From NCBI GenBank assembly GCA_007117525.1, contig SKGJ01000010.1:1-5682 (forward strand): a stretch of DNA of 5,682 nt, in the 5' to 3' direction. This DNA is from Alkalimonas sp. GTDB taxonomy: Bacteria > Pseudomonadota > Gammaproteobacteria > Enterobacterales > Alteromonadaceae. The translations under genes were made by a program, and so were the position numbers. The notes beneath the pieces are model-generated. The model did no database searches, was not told the origin of the DNA, and was given only the letters and a program-made list of their open reading frames with translations. Shown piece after piece: positions 1 through 5,682 of this stretch; the first letter of the stretch is position 1; every line of letters starts with the position of its first letter.

Positions 1-476
1 TGATGCTAACCGCCCGCGGCGATGACATTGACCGCATTCTCGGTCTGGAGCTGGGCGCCGACGACTACCTGGCCAAACCCTTTAACCCCCGCGAGCTGTC
101 AGCCCGCATCAAAGCCATTTTTCGTCGCATCGAGTTGGTGCAGCAGCACCAACAGCAGCGCACAGCGGTGCTGCAATTGCACGATGTTCAGCTGGACTCC
201 GCCAGTCATCAGCTGCAGGTGCAGCAACACCCCGTCCGACTGACCGCCACCGAGTTTCAGTTGCTGGACTATCTGATGCGACGGGCTGGCCAGGTCATTT
301 CCAAAGAAGAATTAAGTAAGCAGGTGCTGGGTCGCAACCTGCAATTGCATGATCGCAGTCTGGATATGCACCTGAGCAACATTCGTCGCAAATTGGCCAA
401 GCACAGCACCCAAGACTACATCCAAACCCTACGTGGCAGTGGCTTTCGCTTTATTCCGGAAACAGAGCCATGCTAA
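1..476 (+). CDS. cpxR: CpxR-like OmpR-family response regulator, 5' end missing
   Basis: This is a DNA-binding response regulator that would take phosphate from the adjacent kinase and control envelope-stress genes. The window starts inside the receiver domain. The reading frame begins at base 3, and the first visible Met is an internal residue of the usual LMLTARG strand, not the start codon. Numbering from that Met, the conserved Thr is residue 3, and the invariant Lys is K25 in the KPFNPREL motif. The phosphoacceptor Asp lies upstream of the window. A winged-helix output domain follows (about residues 58-153). Its recognition-helix region reads SLDMHLSNIRRKL and its wing reads TLRGSGFRF. 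The GLELGADDYL and VLG..L..HDR.LDMH patterns resemble E. coli CpxR more than OmpR or PhoB. The stop overlaps the start of the kinase gene. Family assignment is firm; the exact CpxR orthology is inferred from similarity and from the neighbouring CpxA-like kinase. Confidence 0.9.
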   Translation, partial: MLTARGDDIDRILGLELGADDYLAKPFNPRELSARIKAIFRRIELVQQHQQQRTAVLQLHDVQLDSASHQLQVQQHPVRLTATEFQLLDYLMRRAGQVISKEELSKQVLGRNLQLHDRSLDMHLSNIRRKLAKHSTQDYIQTLRGSGFRFIPETEPC

Positions 477-1870
477 AGCATCCACTGCAATTTCTGGCCA
501 GTCGGATTTTTCTTTGGTTTTGGCTGGTGATCCTAGCCACCGTTGCCGGCACCTTGCTGATAGCCAGAGGATTGCCCGAGCACACGGAAATCCGCCGCCT
601 ACCGCCTCCGATGCAACATCAATTGCAACATGCCGCCCGCTTGTTCAGCGATGCCGAATCTTTGCCGGACTTGTTGCAGCGACTGGAGCGACGACGCCAG
701 GGCCGCTGGTTGCTGGTCGATCCTCAGCAGCAGCAAGTACTGAACCCGGCCGGACTGCCCCGAAACTTTGACCAGCATTGGCTGACCGAGCTGGCGGACT
801 TAGAGCAACCCCGCTTGTTGCGTCATTCCAACCTATATCTGGCCGGTCCTGTCGCCATTACCCTGGATGGCCGTACCTTGACGCTGTATCAGCAACGGCA
901 AGGCCCTGAGCAGCCCTGGTGGCAACTGAGTGCCCTGCCCCAGTCGATTCTGTTGTTGAGTCTCTTTCTGGTATCCGCCATTGCCAGCCTGCTGCTGGCA
1001 GTGTCAATTACCCGGCCATTGCGTGAGCTGCTGCACAGTTACCAAAACTTTGCGGCCGGCGATCTGGCACAACGCAGCAACCGTTTGGCCAAACGACGGG
1101 ATGAGCTCGGCAGTCTGGGGCGAGGTTTCAACGCCATGGCCGAGCGCATCAGCCAGTTAGTGCTGGCCCAGCAACGACTGCTACGTGATGTATCGCATGA
1201 ATTGCGCACCCCCCTCACCAGGGCTCAGCTGGCGCTGGCACTGGAAGAAAGGCAACAACTAGGCCAACAACTGCCCCGATTGCAGCAGGAACTGGAGCAG
1301 GTGGATGCCCTGCTCAATGAACTGCTGACCTACAGCCGTCTGCACAGTGGTCACTACCCAATCACTCCTGAATGGCTGGATCCTGCTGAGTTGATGCTGC
1401 AGCTGGTAGAGCGCTGTCAGCTGGAAGCCGACAGCAAACAGCAACAGATCCAGCTGCAAAGCGTCACCGGGCTTAGACTGCTGGCCGAGCCACGCTTATT
1501 GCTGCGCGCACTGGAAAATATTCTGCGCAATGCCATCAAGTACAGCCCGGCAGGCAGCGCTATTCACTGTCAGCTGGAGCAACACAAAGCGCAGCTGTGC
1601 ATTCGGATTTGCGATCAGGGTCCAGGCGTGCCTGCCGATGCATTAACAGCAATTTTCACCCCCTTTTACCGGCTCAGCGATAGCCGCACCCCGGACAGTG
1701 GTGGCTTTGGTCTTGGTCTGGCGATTGCCGCAGAGTCCATTCGTCACCAAGGGGGCCAGCTATCCGCCAGTCTTAGGCAGCCTCAAGGGCTCTGCATGGA
1801 GCTGCGCTTTCCAGAGCCCTTAATCACAACAGCCGACACCCCGAAGGAGCCTCCCAATGCCGGAGCCTAA
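470..1870 (+). CDS. cpxA: CpxA-like membrane sensor histidine kinase
   Basis: This 466-residue inner-membrane kinase is close to the length of E. coli CpxA (about 457). It would autophosphorylate on His and pass phosphate to the upstream regulator. The first membrane segment is about residues 12-33, starting with SRIFLWFWL, like CpxA's ARIF..FWL. A periplasmic sensor domain spans about 34-158 and includes an AGPVAI stretch resembling CpxA's VGPFSV. The second membrane segment is about 159-179, followed by HAMP at about 180-232. The dimerisation domain carries H243 in VSHELRTPLTR. The ATPase domain has an N box (N350, N354), a G1 box DQGPG (382-386), FTPFYR (396-401) and a G2 box GGFGLGLAIA (411-420), all intact. 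The ATG at 470 overlaps the regulator's stop by 7 bp, with GGAAA 7 nt upstream as a modest ribosome site. The C-terminal tail (about 450-466) is low-complexity, and its DNA carries the next gene's ribosome site. No CpxP-like gene is visible. Confidence 0.93.
   Translation: MLKHPLQFLASRIFLWFWLVILATVAGTLLIARGLPEHTEIRRLPPPMQHQLQHAARLFSDAESLPDLLQRLERRRQGRWLLVDPQQQQVLNPAGLPRNFDQHWLTELADLEQPRLLRHSNLYLAGPVAITLDGRTLTLYQQRQGPEQPWWQLSALPQSILLLSLFLVSAIASLLLAVSITRPLRELLHSYQNFAAGDLAQRSNRLAKRRDELGSLGRGFNAMAERISQLVLAQQRLLRDVSHELRTPLTRAQLALALEERQQLGQQLPRLQQELEQVDALLNELLTYSRLHSGHYPITPEWLDPAELMLQLVERCQLEADSKQQQIQLQSVTGLRLLAEPRLLLRALENILRNAIKYSPAGSAIHCQLEQHKAQLCIRICDQGPGVPADALTAIFTPFYRLSDSRTPDSGGFGLGLAIAAESIRHQGGQLSASLRQPQGLCMELRFPEPLITTADTPKEPPNAGA
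1844..1849 (+). promoter_or_regulatory. Ribosome binding site of pldB inside the kinase gene
   Basis: AAGGAG, a near-perfect Shine-Dalgarno core, sits 7 nt before the ATG at 1857 and within the last codons of the kinase gene. It decides the pldB start and indicates that ribosomes finishing the kinase can re-initiate on the lipase. Confidence 0.8.
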
Positions 1871-2864
1871 GCAAAGCACTGACCCGGACAAGCAAATCTC
1901 GGTTCAACAGCAGTGGCAGACCCAGTGGCAGCCACTTTGGCAACGGATGCAGCACGGTCAACTGACCAATGCGCGGGGTTTTCAACTCAGTTACAGCCAC
2001 TATCGGGTCCAGGATGCGACAGCCGCTGTGGTGATCAGCTCAGGCCGCATCGAAATGGCCATCAAGTACGCCGGAGTCATCTACCAACTGGTTCAAGCCG
2101 GCTACAGCGTTTTTATTCTCGATCATCAGGGCCAGGGAACGTCCAGCCGTGAGCTGGGCAACCCGCACAAAGGCCATATCAGCAGCTTCGATCACTACAG
2201 TGCGGACTGGCAGTTGTTTATCGACCAAGTGGTGCAGCCTTCTGGGCATCGGCAGCACTTTGCACTTTGCCACTCGATGGGCTCCGCCATTTTTGCCAAT
2301 TATCTGCTGCAACACCCCACGCATCCGTTCACGGCTGCGGTGCTTTGCTCTCCAATGCTGGGCATTTATTCTGGCCCCATTCCATTCAAAGCCGCCATGC
2401 CACTGGTACGCGCTCTACGCTGGCTGAATCGCAAGTTGTCCACAGACGTCTGGTATTTACCGGGACAAGGAAACTTTGCGCCAGAGCCCTTTGAGCGCAA
2501 CCGGCTGACCCAATGTCCAGAGCAGTATCAGTGGCTGCTGTCGCTCTATCAGGCTGAGCCAGAGTTGCAACTGGGCGGTGTGACTTTGGACTGGCTGCTG
2601 GCTGCAGCACAGGTCATGCAGCGACTGGCCTCGAGTGGGCACAGCATTGACCTGCCATTGCTTATCCTGCAAGCAGGGGCAGATAAAGTGGTCGATAATC
2701 AGGCCCAGCACCAATTTGCCGCCCAACGGCCAGAGCAACGTGAAGTACTGGTTTTAGCCGGGGCAAAACACGAATTGCTGTTGGAAAAAACCGCGATCCG
2801 GCAACAGGCGATGCAGTCGATTTTGGCTTTTTTTGCCCGCCATCAGTCAACGGATGGATGTTAG
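1857..2864 (+). CDS. pldB: PldB-like lysophospholipase (alpha/beta hydrolase)
   Basis: This 335-residue serine hydrolase of the PldB/monoacylglycerol-lipase type probably removes the remaining acyl chain from lysophospholipids at the inner membrane. The [11 protein letters not shown] motif (89-98) matches the family's DHRGQGxS strand-loop, followed by GNPHKGHI. The nucleophile elbow CHSMG places Ser140, with Cys where many relatives have the first Gly. Asp276 in [13 protein letters not shown] and His305 in [10 protein letters not shown] complete a plausible Ser-Asp-His triad. No signal peptide or membrane segment is seen, so it is likely cytoplasmic or peripheral. The ATG at 1857 lies inside the kinase gene (14-bp overlap). 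It has a strong AAGGAG site 7 nt upstream, which supports this start and suggests translational coupling. Its stop overlaps that of trmL on the other strand. Lysophospholipase activity is inferred from family; a monoglyceride lipase or another esterase is the main alternative. Confidence 0.87.
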   Translation: MPEPKQSTDPDKQISVQQQWQTQWQPLWQRMQHGQLTNARGFQLSYSHYRVQDATAAVVISSGRIEMAIKYAGVIYQLVQAGYSVFILDHQGQGTSSRELGNPHKGHISSFDHYSADWQLFIDQVVQPSGHRQHFALCHSMGSAIFANYLLQHPTHPFTAAVLCSPMLGIYSGPIPFKAAMPLVRALRWLNRKLSTDVWYLPGQGNFAPEPFERNRLTQCPEQYQWLLSLYQAEPELQLGGVTLDWLLAAAQVMQRLASSGHSIDLPLLILQAGADKVVDNQAQHQFAAQRPEQREVLVLAGAKHELLLEKTAIRQQAMQSILAFFARHQSTDGC

Positions 2865-3325
2865 ATCCCGCCGGCAAAGCCCTGCTGTCGCCAGGCTTCG
2901 TAACTAATGATAGCCACTGCATTGGCCAAATTCAGGCTACGGCTTTGTGGCTGCATCGGGATGCGAATGCGATGTTCTGCTGCAAAGCCATCGCGAATGG
3001 CATCAGGCAAGCCTGAGGTTTCAGAGCCAAACAGCAGCACATCCTCAGTTTGGTATTGCACCTGATGGTAAGGCTGGCTGCCTTTGGTGGTACAGGCCAA
3101 AACTCGGCGCTTTCCAATGACGCTCTGAAATGCAGCGTAATCAGCATGCCGAAAAACCTGAGTTAAGTCATGGTAATCCAGCCCTGCACGCCGTAATTTT
3201 TTTTCCTCCAGCTCAAAGCCTAATGGCTCAATTAAATGCAAACGGGCTCCAAGGTTGGCAGCCAGTCGAATGATGTTTCCGGTATTTGGCGCAATTTGTG
3301 GCTCAAACAAAGCGATATCAAACAT
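2861..3325 (-). CDS. trmL: tRNA (cytidine(34)-2'-O)-methyltransferase TrmL
   Basis: This SPOUT-class methyltransferase uses S-adenosylmethionine to 2'-O-methylate the wobble nucleotide (C34 or modified U34) of two leucine tRNAs, as E. coli TrmL (YibK) does. At 154 residues it matches the minimal single-domain TrmL (about 157). Motifs run in the expected order. The N-terminal stretch has [20 protein letters not shown] (5-24), followed by LRRAGLDYH (44-52). The SAM-binding trefoil knot is seen as FGSETSGLP (99-107) and [18 protein letters not shown] (121-138), followed by YEAWRQ. The start is the ATG at 3325, because family similarity begins there with MFDIALFEP. The reading frame stays open upstream to an ATG at 3454, but those 43 codons show no family similarity. 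The ribosome site is weak (GGGGTT close to the ATG). The gene converges on pldB, with overlapping stop codons. Confidence 0.95.
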   Translation of the reverse strand: MFDIALFEPQIAPNTGNIIRLAANLGARLHLIEPLGFELEEKKLRRAGLDYHDLTQVFRHADYAAFQSVIGKRRVLACTTKGSQPYHQVQYQTEDVLLFGSETSGLPDAIRDGFAAEHRIRIPMQPQSRSLNLANAVAIISYEAWRQQGFAGGI

Positions 3326-3368
3326 AGAACCCCATGATCGAAGCAAGCAGCGTCTAGAATCAAACAGA

Positions 3369-3377
3369 AATATACCA
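3369..3377 (-). promoter_or_regulatory. Possible extended -10 promoter for trmL
   Basis: Read on the minus strand these bases are TGGTATATT. This is an extended -10 element (TG, one base, then TATATT, which matches TATAAT at five of six positions). No good -35 is seen at 16-18 bp, which an extended -10 can tolerate. Transcription would start near 3362, giving a leader of about 37 nt before the ATG at 3325. It is a prediction by eye only. Confidence 0.4.
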
Positions 3378-3378
3378 G

Positions 3379-3410
3379 AAAAAAGGACAGGCAACAGCTT
3401 GCCAGCCTGT
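3379..3410 (-). terminator. Possible minus-strand hairpin and T-tract upstream of trmL
   Basis: On the minus strand, ACAGGC (3405-3410) can pair with GCCTGT (3387-3392), followed by CC and six T (3379-3384). A competing inner hairpin, GGCAA-GCTG-TTGCC, uses 3390-3403, so only one of the two can form at a time. The layout resembles a weak Rho-independent terminator. It lies just upstream of the putative trmL -10, so it would stop antisense read-through from the right rather than act within the trmL leader. The stem is short, hence low confidence. Confidence 0.25.
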
Positions 3411-3499
3411 TTGTTGTAAAGCGTCTCGACAGTAAGCGTCCTGTTCGTTTGCAAGAAAAAACCCTTTCAGGTAAATTGTCGCGAAGATCCGATTAAAAG

Positions 3500-3529
3500 T
3501 TGCATTTACAGCAGTGCCAGCGCTATAGT
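3500..3529 (+). promoter_or_regulatory. Probable sigma-70 promoter of the PAS-GGDEF-EAL gene
   Basis: TATAGT at 3524-3529 differs from TATAAT at one position. TTGCAT at 3500-3505 keeps the TTG of the -35 box, and the spacer is 18 bp. The expected transcription start is near 3536, leaving a leader of about 33 nt before the ATG at 3569. The TTG that would otherwise be an upstream start codon (3500) falls in the -35 box, which argues for the shorter protein. Confidence 0.45.
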
Positions 3530-3553
3530 AAGAGTTCAGATAATAGTCAACAC

Positions 3554-3558
3554 AGGGA
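3554..3558 (+). promoter_or_regulatory. Ribosome binding site choosing the ATG at 3569
   Basis: AGGGA lies 10 nt before the ATG at 3569. Nothing comparable precedes the in-frame TTG at 3500. Together with the signal-like N-terminus that begins at 3569, this supports the shorter start. Confidence 0.5.
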
Positions 3559-3568
3559 TGTTGTTACC

Positions 3569-5410
3569 ATGGCGCTGATCGGCCGCTTGATGATTTGCAC
3601 AAGCCTGCTTAGCTTTAGCTTACCTGCCGCCGCTATGCCTGCGTCACCAACTCTATTGCCCGTTACTCTTGGCCTTGTCTTTCTATTACTGATACTTAGT
3701 ATCGCCCTTTGGACCAAGTTACGTCAGGCAAACAGTAAAGCCGATCAACTCACCACCTTTATTCATCAACATCAGGATGCTGTCTGCCTACTCAATGCTG
3801 ATCTGCAGGTACTGGATGCCAATCAGGCCTTTTCCCGCTTAACAGGCTTTTCGCTTGAGCAGGTACAGGGTAAACCGCTTAGACTGTTCAATAGTCAGGG
3901 AGAGCCGGAAAGCATCGCGAAAGACATTCAAGGTTCACTCAGCAAAGGTCAATTCTGGCATGGCGATATTTGGAGCCGTAAAGCCAACCAACAAGTCTTT
4001 GCCATTGACTTGGTCATTTCCTGTCTACGACCAGCCAGTCACAACAAATCAGCTCTGTTTTTAGCAACTTTTTCTGACATTAGCAGCCGTAAGCTGAATG
4101 AACTGGAACTTCGCCGGGTCAATACCAAAGATCCCGGCACTCGCTTACCAAACAGAGCCGTATTTCTCGATTATCTGGAGCGAGAAATACAATCCACCAC
4201 CGAGCAGTATCCTAATTTTGCCATCATGATCTTGCAGCTGGATACGTTGGATGGCAGCACCTTGTCCGCTCCGCGACTGGCAGAGCTTGCAACCAGCATT
4301 CGCGCGAACCTTCCCAATGGCGTTTTTATGGCACGCTTAAGTGGTAACGAGTTTGGCTTTTTGATTCCAGCTTACCTGGGCAGTACACGCCTTGATTTAC
4401 AAGGCTATCGCTTGGCACGACAAGTACTGCCCCTGTTGGAGCAAGCCACCAAGGATACCCCACTAATGCCGGCTTTCGGCATTGCACTTTATCCGGATGA
4501 CGGCCACAGTTACGATCAACTGCTTCGCAGTGCCGATCATGCGTTGCAGCGCGCCCATACAAGCAAAGCTCAGCCTATCCAGTTATTCAATCAAGCGGCC
4601 TTACCCCGCTCCAGTGAGTCCTTCGCGCTTGAACAAGAGCTGCAGCAAGGGTTAAGTCAACAGGAACTGCGGCTTAGTTTTCAACCTAAGTTAAGCATCA
4701 GCAGCAACAGAGTCACTGGCTTTGAAGCTCTGGTGCGCTGGCAGCATCCTAAACGTGGCTTGTTAATGCCCGCTCAATTTTTGCCGGTCGCACAGGAGAC
4801 CGATCTGATCATCCGACTCGATCAGCAGGTGCTCAAGCTGGCGTGTGAGCAAATGCAGCAATGGAAAAAAACCGGACTAATGCGTGGCCGAATGGCGCTG
4901 AACATTGCGCCGCAAACCTTTTTCCAGCCTGGCTTTTTGCAGCACTACTTGCAGCAGCTGCAAGAGCATAACCTGAGTGCCGAGCATTTCGAACTGGAGC
5001 TGGATCAACAAATTCTACAGCAACACCCCGAACTCAGCCTGCAACGCATGCAAGCAGCCAAAGAGGCCGGCTTTTTCCTGGTGCTGGATCGCTTTGGTAG
5101 TGGCTTATCCGCCTTACAGCATCTGCGCGACTACCCCTTTGACCAGATCAAAATTGATGGCTTATTGACGCAAAAGTTGGAGCAATCCGAGCTGGAGCGT
5201 AACCTGACGGCAAGTTTGATACGGATAGCGGGCTATTTGCAGCTGAGTGTGGTCGCCTGCCAGGTAGAAAATGAAATGCAGGCCTACCTGCTGCATGTGA
5301 TGGGGTGTGAAACCATTCAGGGCCATGTGTTTAGCAAAGCGGTTTTGCCTTCCGAGCTGGCCGCCGTCATTGCGCGCGAGTCCAGGTCCATCCAACAGCT
5401 TACCGGTTAA
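3569..5410 (+). CDS. Membrane-anchored PAS-GGDEF-EAL protein with degenerate catalytic domains
   Basis: This 613-residue protein is probably a c-di-GMP receptor or scaffold. The N-terminus has a signal-like hydrophobic stretch (about 4-22, ending PAAAMPA), then a membrane segment (about 29-48). A PAS domain covers about 57-180, with LDANQAFSRLTGFS and a FWHGDIWSRK stretch, and the rest is cytoplasmic. The GGDEF domain (about 184-342) reads DPGTRLPNR where DxLTGLPNR is usual. It lacks the FKxIND and GHxxGD segments, has SGNEF (258-262) for GGDEF, and shows no RxxD inhibitory site, so it should not make c-di-GMP. The EAL domain (about 352-605) keeps E386 (EALVRW), N445, E477, D507, K528, E567 and Q584. 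However, the second Asp of DDFG is R508, and the first Glu of the usual AEGVE is C564. Both are important for catalysis, so phosphodiesterase activity is probably lost while ligand binding may remain. LapD, FimX and CsrD are known degenerate relatives in kind. The start is the ATG at 3569. Confidence 0.9.
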   Translation: MALIGRLMICTSLLSFSLPAAAMPASPTLLPVTLGLVFLLLILSIALWTKLRQANSKADQLTTFIHQHQDAVCLLNADLQVLDANQAFSRLTGFSLEQVQGKPLRLFNSQGEPESIAKDIQGSLSKGQFWHGDIWSRKANQQVFAIDLVISCLRPASHNKSALFLATFSDISSRKLNELELRRVNTKDPGTRLPNRAVFLDYLEREIQSTTEQYPNFAIMILQLDTLDGSTLSAPRLAELATSIRANLPNGVFMARLSGNEFGFLIPAYLGSTRLDLQGYRLARQVLPLLEQATKDTPLMPAFGIALYPDDGHSYDQLLRSADHALQRAHTSKAQPIQLFNQAALPRSSESFALEQELQQGLSQQELRLSFQPKLSISSNRVTGFEALVRWQHPKRGLLMPAQFLPVAQETDLIIRLDQQVLKLACEQMQQWKKTGLMRGRMALNIAPQTFFQPGFLQHYLQQLQEHNLSAEHFELELDQQILQQHPELSLQRMQAAKEAGFFLVLDRFGSGLSALQHLRDYPFDQIKIDGLLTQKLEQSELERNLTASLIRIAGYLQLSVVACQVENEMQAYLLHVMGCETIQGHVFSKAVLPSELAAVIARESRSIQQLTG

Positions 5411-5421
5411 GCTGGAGCCAT

Positions 5422-5442
5422 AAAAAAACGCGCTGCAAAGCG
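5422..5442 (-). terminator. Short hairpin with T-tract, probable remnant of a terminator
   Basis: CGCT-GCAA-AGCG (5431-5442) forms a 4-bp stem with a GNRA-type tetraloop, preceded by seven A. On the minus strand this reads as a small hairpin followed by CG and seven T, which could stop transcription leaving the insertion sequence. On the plus strand it looks like the left part of a terminator whose outer right arm and T-tract are missing where the insertion sequence begins. Confidence 0.35.
5431..5442. repeat. Candidate target-site duplication next to the IS end
   Basis: The 12 bp CGCTGCAAAGCG directly abut the IS terminal repeat. IS4 itself makes target duplications of about 11-13 bp, so these bases are the expected duplicate. 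The second copy would lie beyond the window and cannot be seen, so the exact length and reality of the duplication are unproven. Confidence 0.35.
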
Positions 5443-5461
5443 TAATGCCGTTCACTTAAGG
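5443..5461 (+). repeat. IS4-like terminal inverted repeat
   Basis: This is the 19-bp outer end of the insertion sequence, recognised by its likeness to the IS4 terminal repeat. It also contains the transposase stop codon (complement of 5452-5454) and the left arm of a terminator hairpin. The partner repeat would lie beyond 5682. Confidence 0.65.
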
Positions 5462-5480
5462 TGAGCGGCATTTTTCTTTC
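5445..5480 (+). terminator. Rho-independent terminator formed by the IS end
   Basis: ATGCCGTTCAC (5445-5455) pairs with GTGAGCGGCAT (5461-5471) in an 11-bp stem with one G-T wobble and a 5-nt loop, followed by TTTTTCTTT. It is well placed to end the GGDEF/EAL transcript that stops at 5410. It would also keep host transcription out of the insertion sequence. The left arm belongs to the terminal repeat. Confidence 0.75.
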
Positions 5481-5682
5481 TAGCGACGGGGTACCGATTT
5501 TTCGATACTTTCAATGTCCTCGGGTAACTTCGTTCTCGCTTTCCTTCCAGCTTAAATTGACTGGCATTTTTCTCGATATCCAGGATGAGCTTAGGAACGT
5601 TACCTGGGGCATAAATTGGCATTAAGGTAAGTTTATGGATGATGTGTGATGAGGCATCCCTGAAGCTCAGTTGGTTTGGGAA
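5452..5682 (-). CDS. IS4-family transposase, C-terminal fragment
   Basis: The minus strand is open from the window edge to the TGA at 5454-5452, giving the last 76 residues of a protein whose start lies beyond 5682. The fragment begins PNQLSFRDASSH, typical of the region after the catalytic Glu in IS4-type DDE transposases. It ends in a basic tail with GKRERSYPRTLKVSKNRYPV, matching the family's usual RxxRSxPRxxKxxxxxYP ending. It is basic (many Lys and Arg), fitting DNA binding. The catalytic DDE residues are outside the window, so activity cannot be judged. The final codons and stop lie inside the terminal inverted repeat. Family recognition rests on the C-terminal pattern plus the IS4-like terminal repeat, two independent signs that agree. 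Confidence 0.75.
   Translation of the reverse strand, partial: FPNQLSFRDASSHIIHKLTLMPIYAPGNVPKLILDIEKNASQFKLEGKRERSYPRTLKVSKNRYPVARKKNAAHLK

Larger units (their letters stand above)
5443..5682 (-). mobile_element. IS4-family insertion sequence, one end (partial)
   Basis: The element begins with TAATGCCGTTCACTTAAGG (5443-5461), which from memory differs at only two positions from the terminal repeat of E. coli IS4 (TAATGCCGATCAGTTAAGG). Just inside lies the 3' end of a transposase gene reading toward the boundary. The interior looks more AT-rich than the host genes. The other end is outside the window, so completeness cannot be judged. The element sits 32 bp after the stop of the GGDEF/EAL gene and does not disrupt that coding region. 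Confidence 0.75.

Noticed and set aside
721..760. CAG/CAA runs in the kinase gene as a possible microsatellite or phase-variable tract
   Set aside because: The runs are short, mix CAG and CAA codons, and reflect general glutamine richness across the window; no long perfect repeat is present.
2040..2922. Several antisense and alternative-frame open frames of 70-95 codons over pldB and trmL
   Set aside because: They overlap strongly supported genes, lack ribosome sites and recognisable motifs, and are expected shadows in GC-moderate coding DNA.
3326..3454. N-terminal extension of trmL by 43 codons to an upstream ATG at 3454
   Set aside because: TrmL similarity starts exactly at the Met at 3325, the protein then has the normal family length, and the extension includes the putative promoter region.
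5162..5455. Minus-strand open frame of 97 codons spanning the EAL domain end and the intergenic region
   Set aside because: It lies antisense to a well-supported EAL coding region and crosses the hairpin and IS boundary. It has no recognisable domain. The real minus-strand frame here is the transposase tail, which ends at 5452.
5467..5573. Direct repeat GGCATTTTTCT at 5467-5477 and 5563-5573
   Set aside because: Both copies lie in the transposase frame and encode Glu/Lys-Lys-Asn-Ala stretches, and one is part of the terminator. An 11-bp match rich in T is likely coincidental.
1..5682. Search for defence systems, CRISPR arrays, tRNA or other RNA genes
   Set aside because: No repeat-spacer pattern, tRNA-like cloverleaf, toxin-antitoxin pair or nuclease-type gene was seen; the window is ordinary chromosomal genes plus an IS end.

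Overview
The window looks like chromosomal DNA of a gammaproteobacterium. The evidence is a CpxR/CpxA-type envelope-stress pair, a PldB-type lysophospholipase, a TrmL tRNA methyltransferase, good Shine-Dalgarno sites and a base composition slightly above 50 % GC by eye. The proteins are rich in glutamine (about 10 % of the histidine kinase), which would fit an Alteromonadales or Chromatiaceae-like marine or freshwater lineage. That placement is a guess.

Layout. Positions 1-2864 hold a tightly packed plus-strand operon. It contains the 3' two-thirds of a cpxR-like response regulator, a cpxA-like sensor kinase overlapping it by 7 bp, and a pldB-like alpha/beta hydrolase overlapping the kinase by 14 bp. 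The hydrolase ends tail to tail with trmL on the minus strand (2861-3325), and their stop codons share the four bases TTAG. A 243-bp divergent intergenic region (3326-3568) carries a probable promoter for each flanking gene. It is followed by a plus-strand gene (3569-5410) for a membrane-anchored PAS-GGDEF-EAL protein. The GGDEF domain and key catalytic positions of the EAL domain are degenerate, so the protein is better read as a c-di-GMP sensor or scaffold than as an enzyme.

The right edge (5443-5682) is the end of an IS4-family insertion sequence. It shows a 19-bp IS4-like terminal inverted repeat and, on the minus strand, the last 76 codons of the transposase running out of the window. 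This IS end folds into a Rho-independent terminator facing the GGDEF/EAL gene. The element seems to have landed inside that gene's original terminator hairpin, leaving half of it behind.

How the genes may work together: the two-component pair senses and responds to envelope stress, and co-translated pldB would link lysophospholipid clearance to that response. TrmL is a housekeeping tRNA modification enzyme with no obvious link to the rest. The c-di-GMP protein is a separate transcription unit. I see no defence system, CRISPR array or RNA gene. The best leads are the doubly degenerate c-di-GMP protein, the IS insertion in the terminator, and the kinase-lipase coupling.
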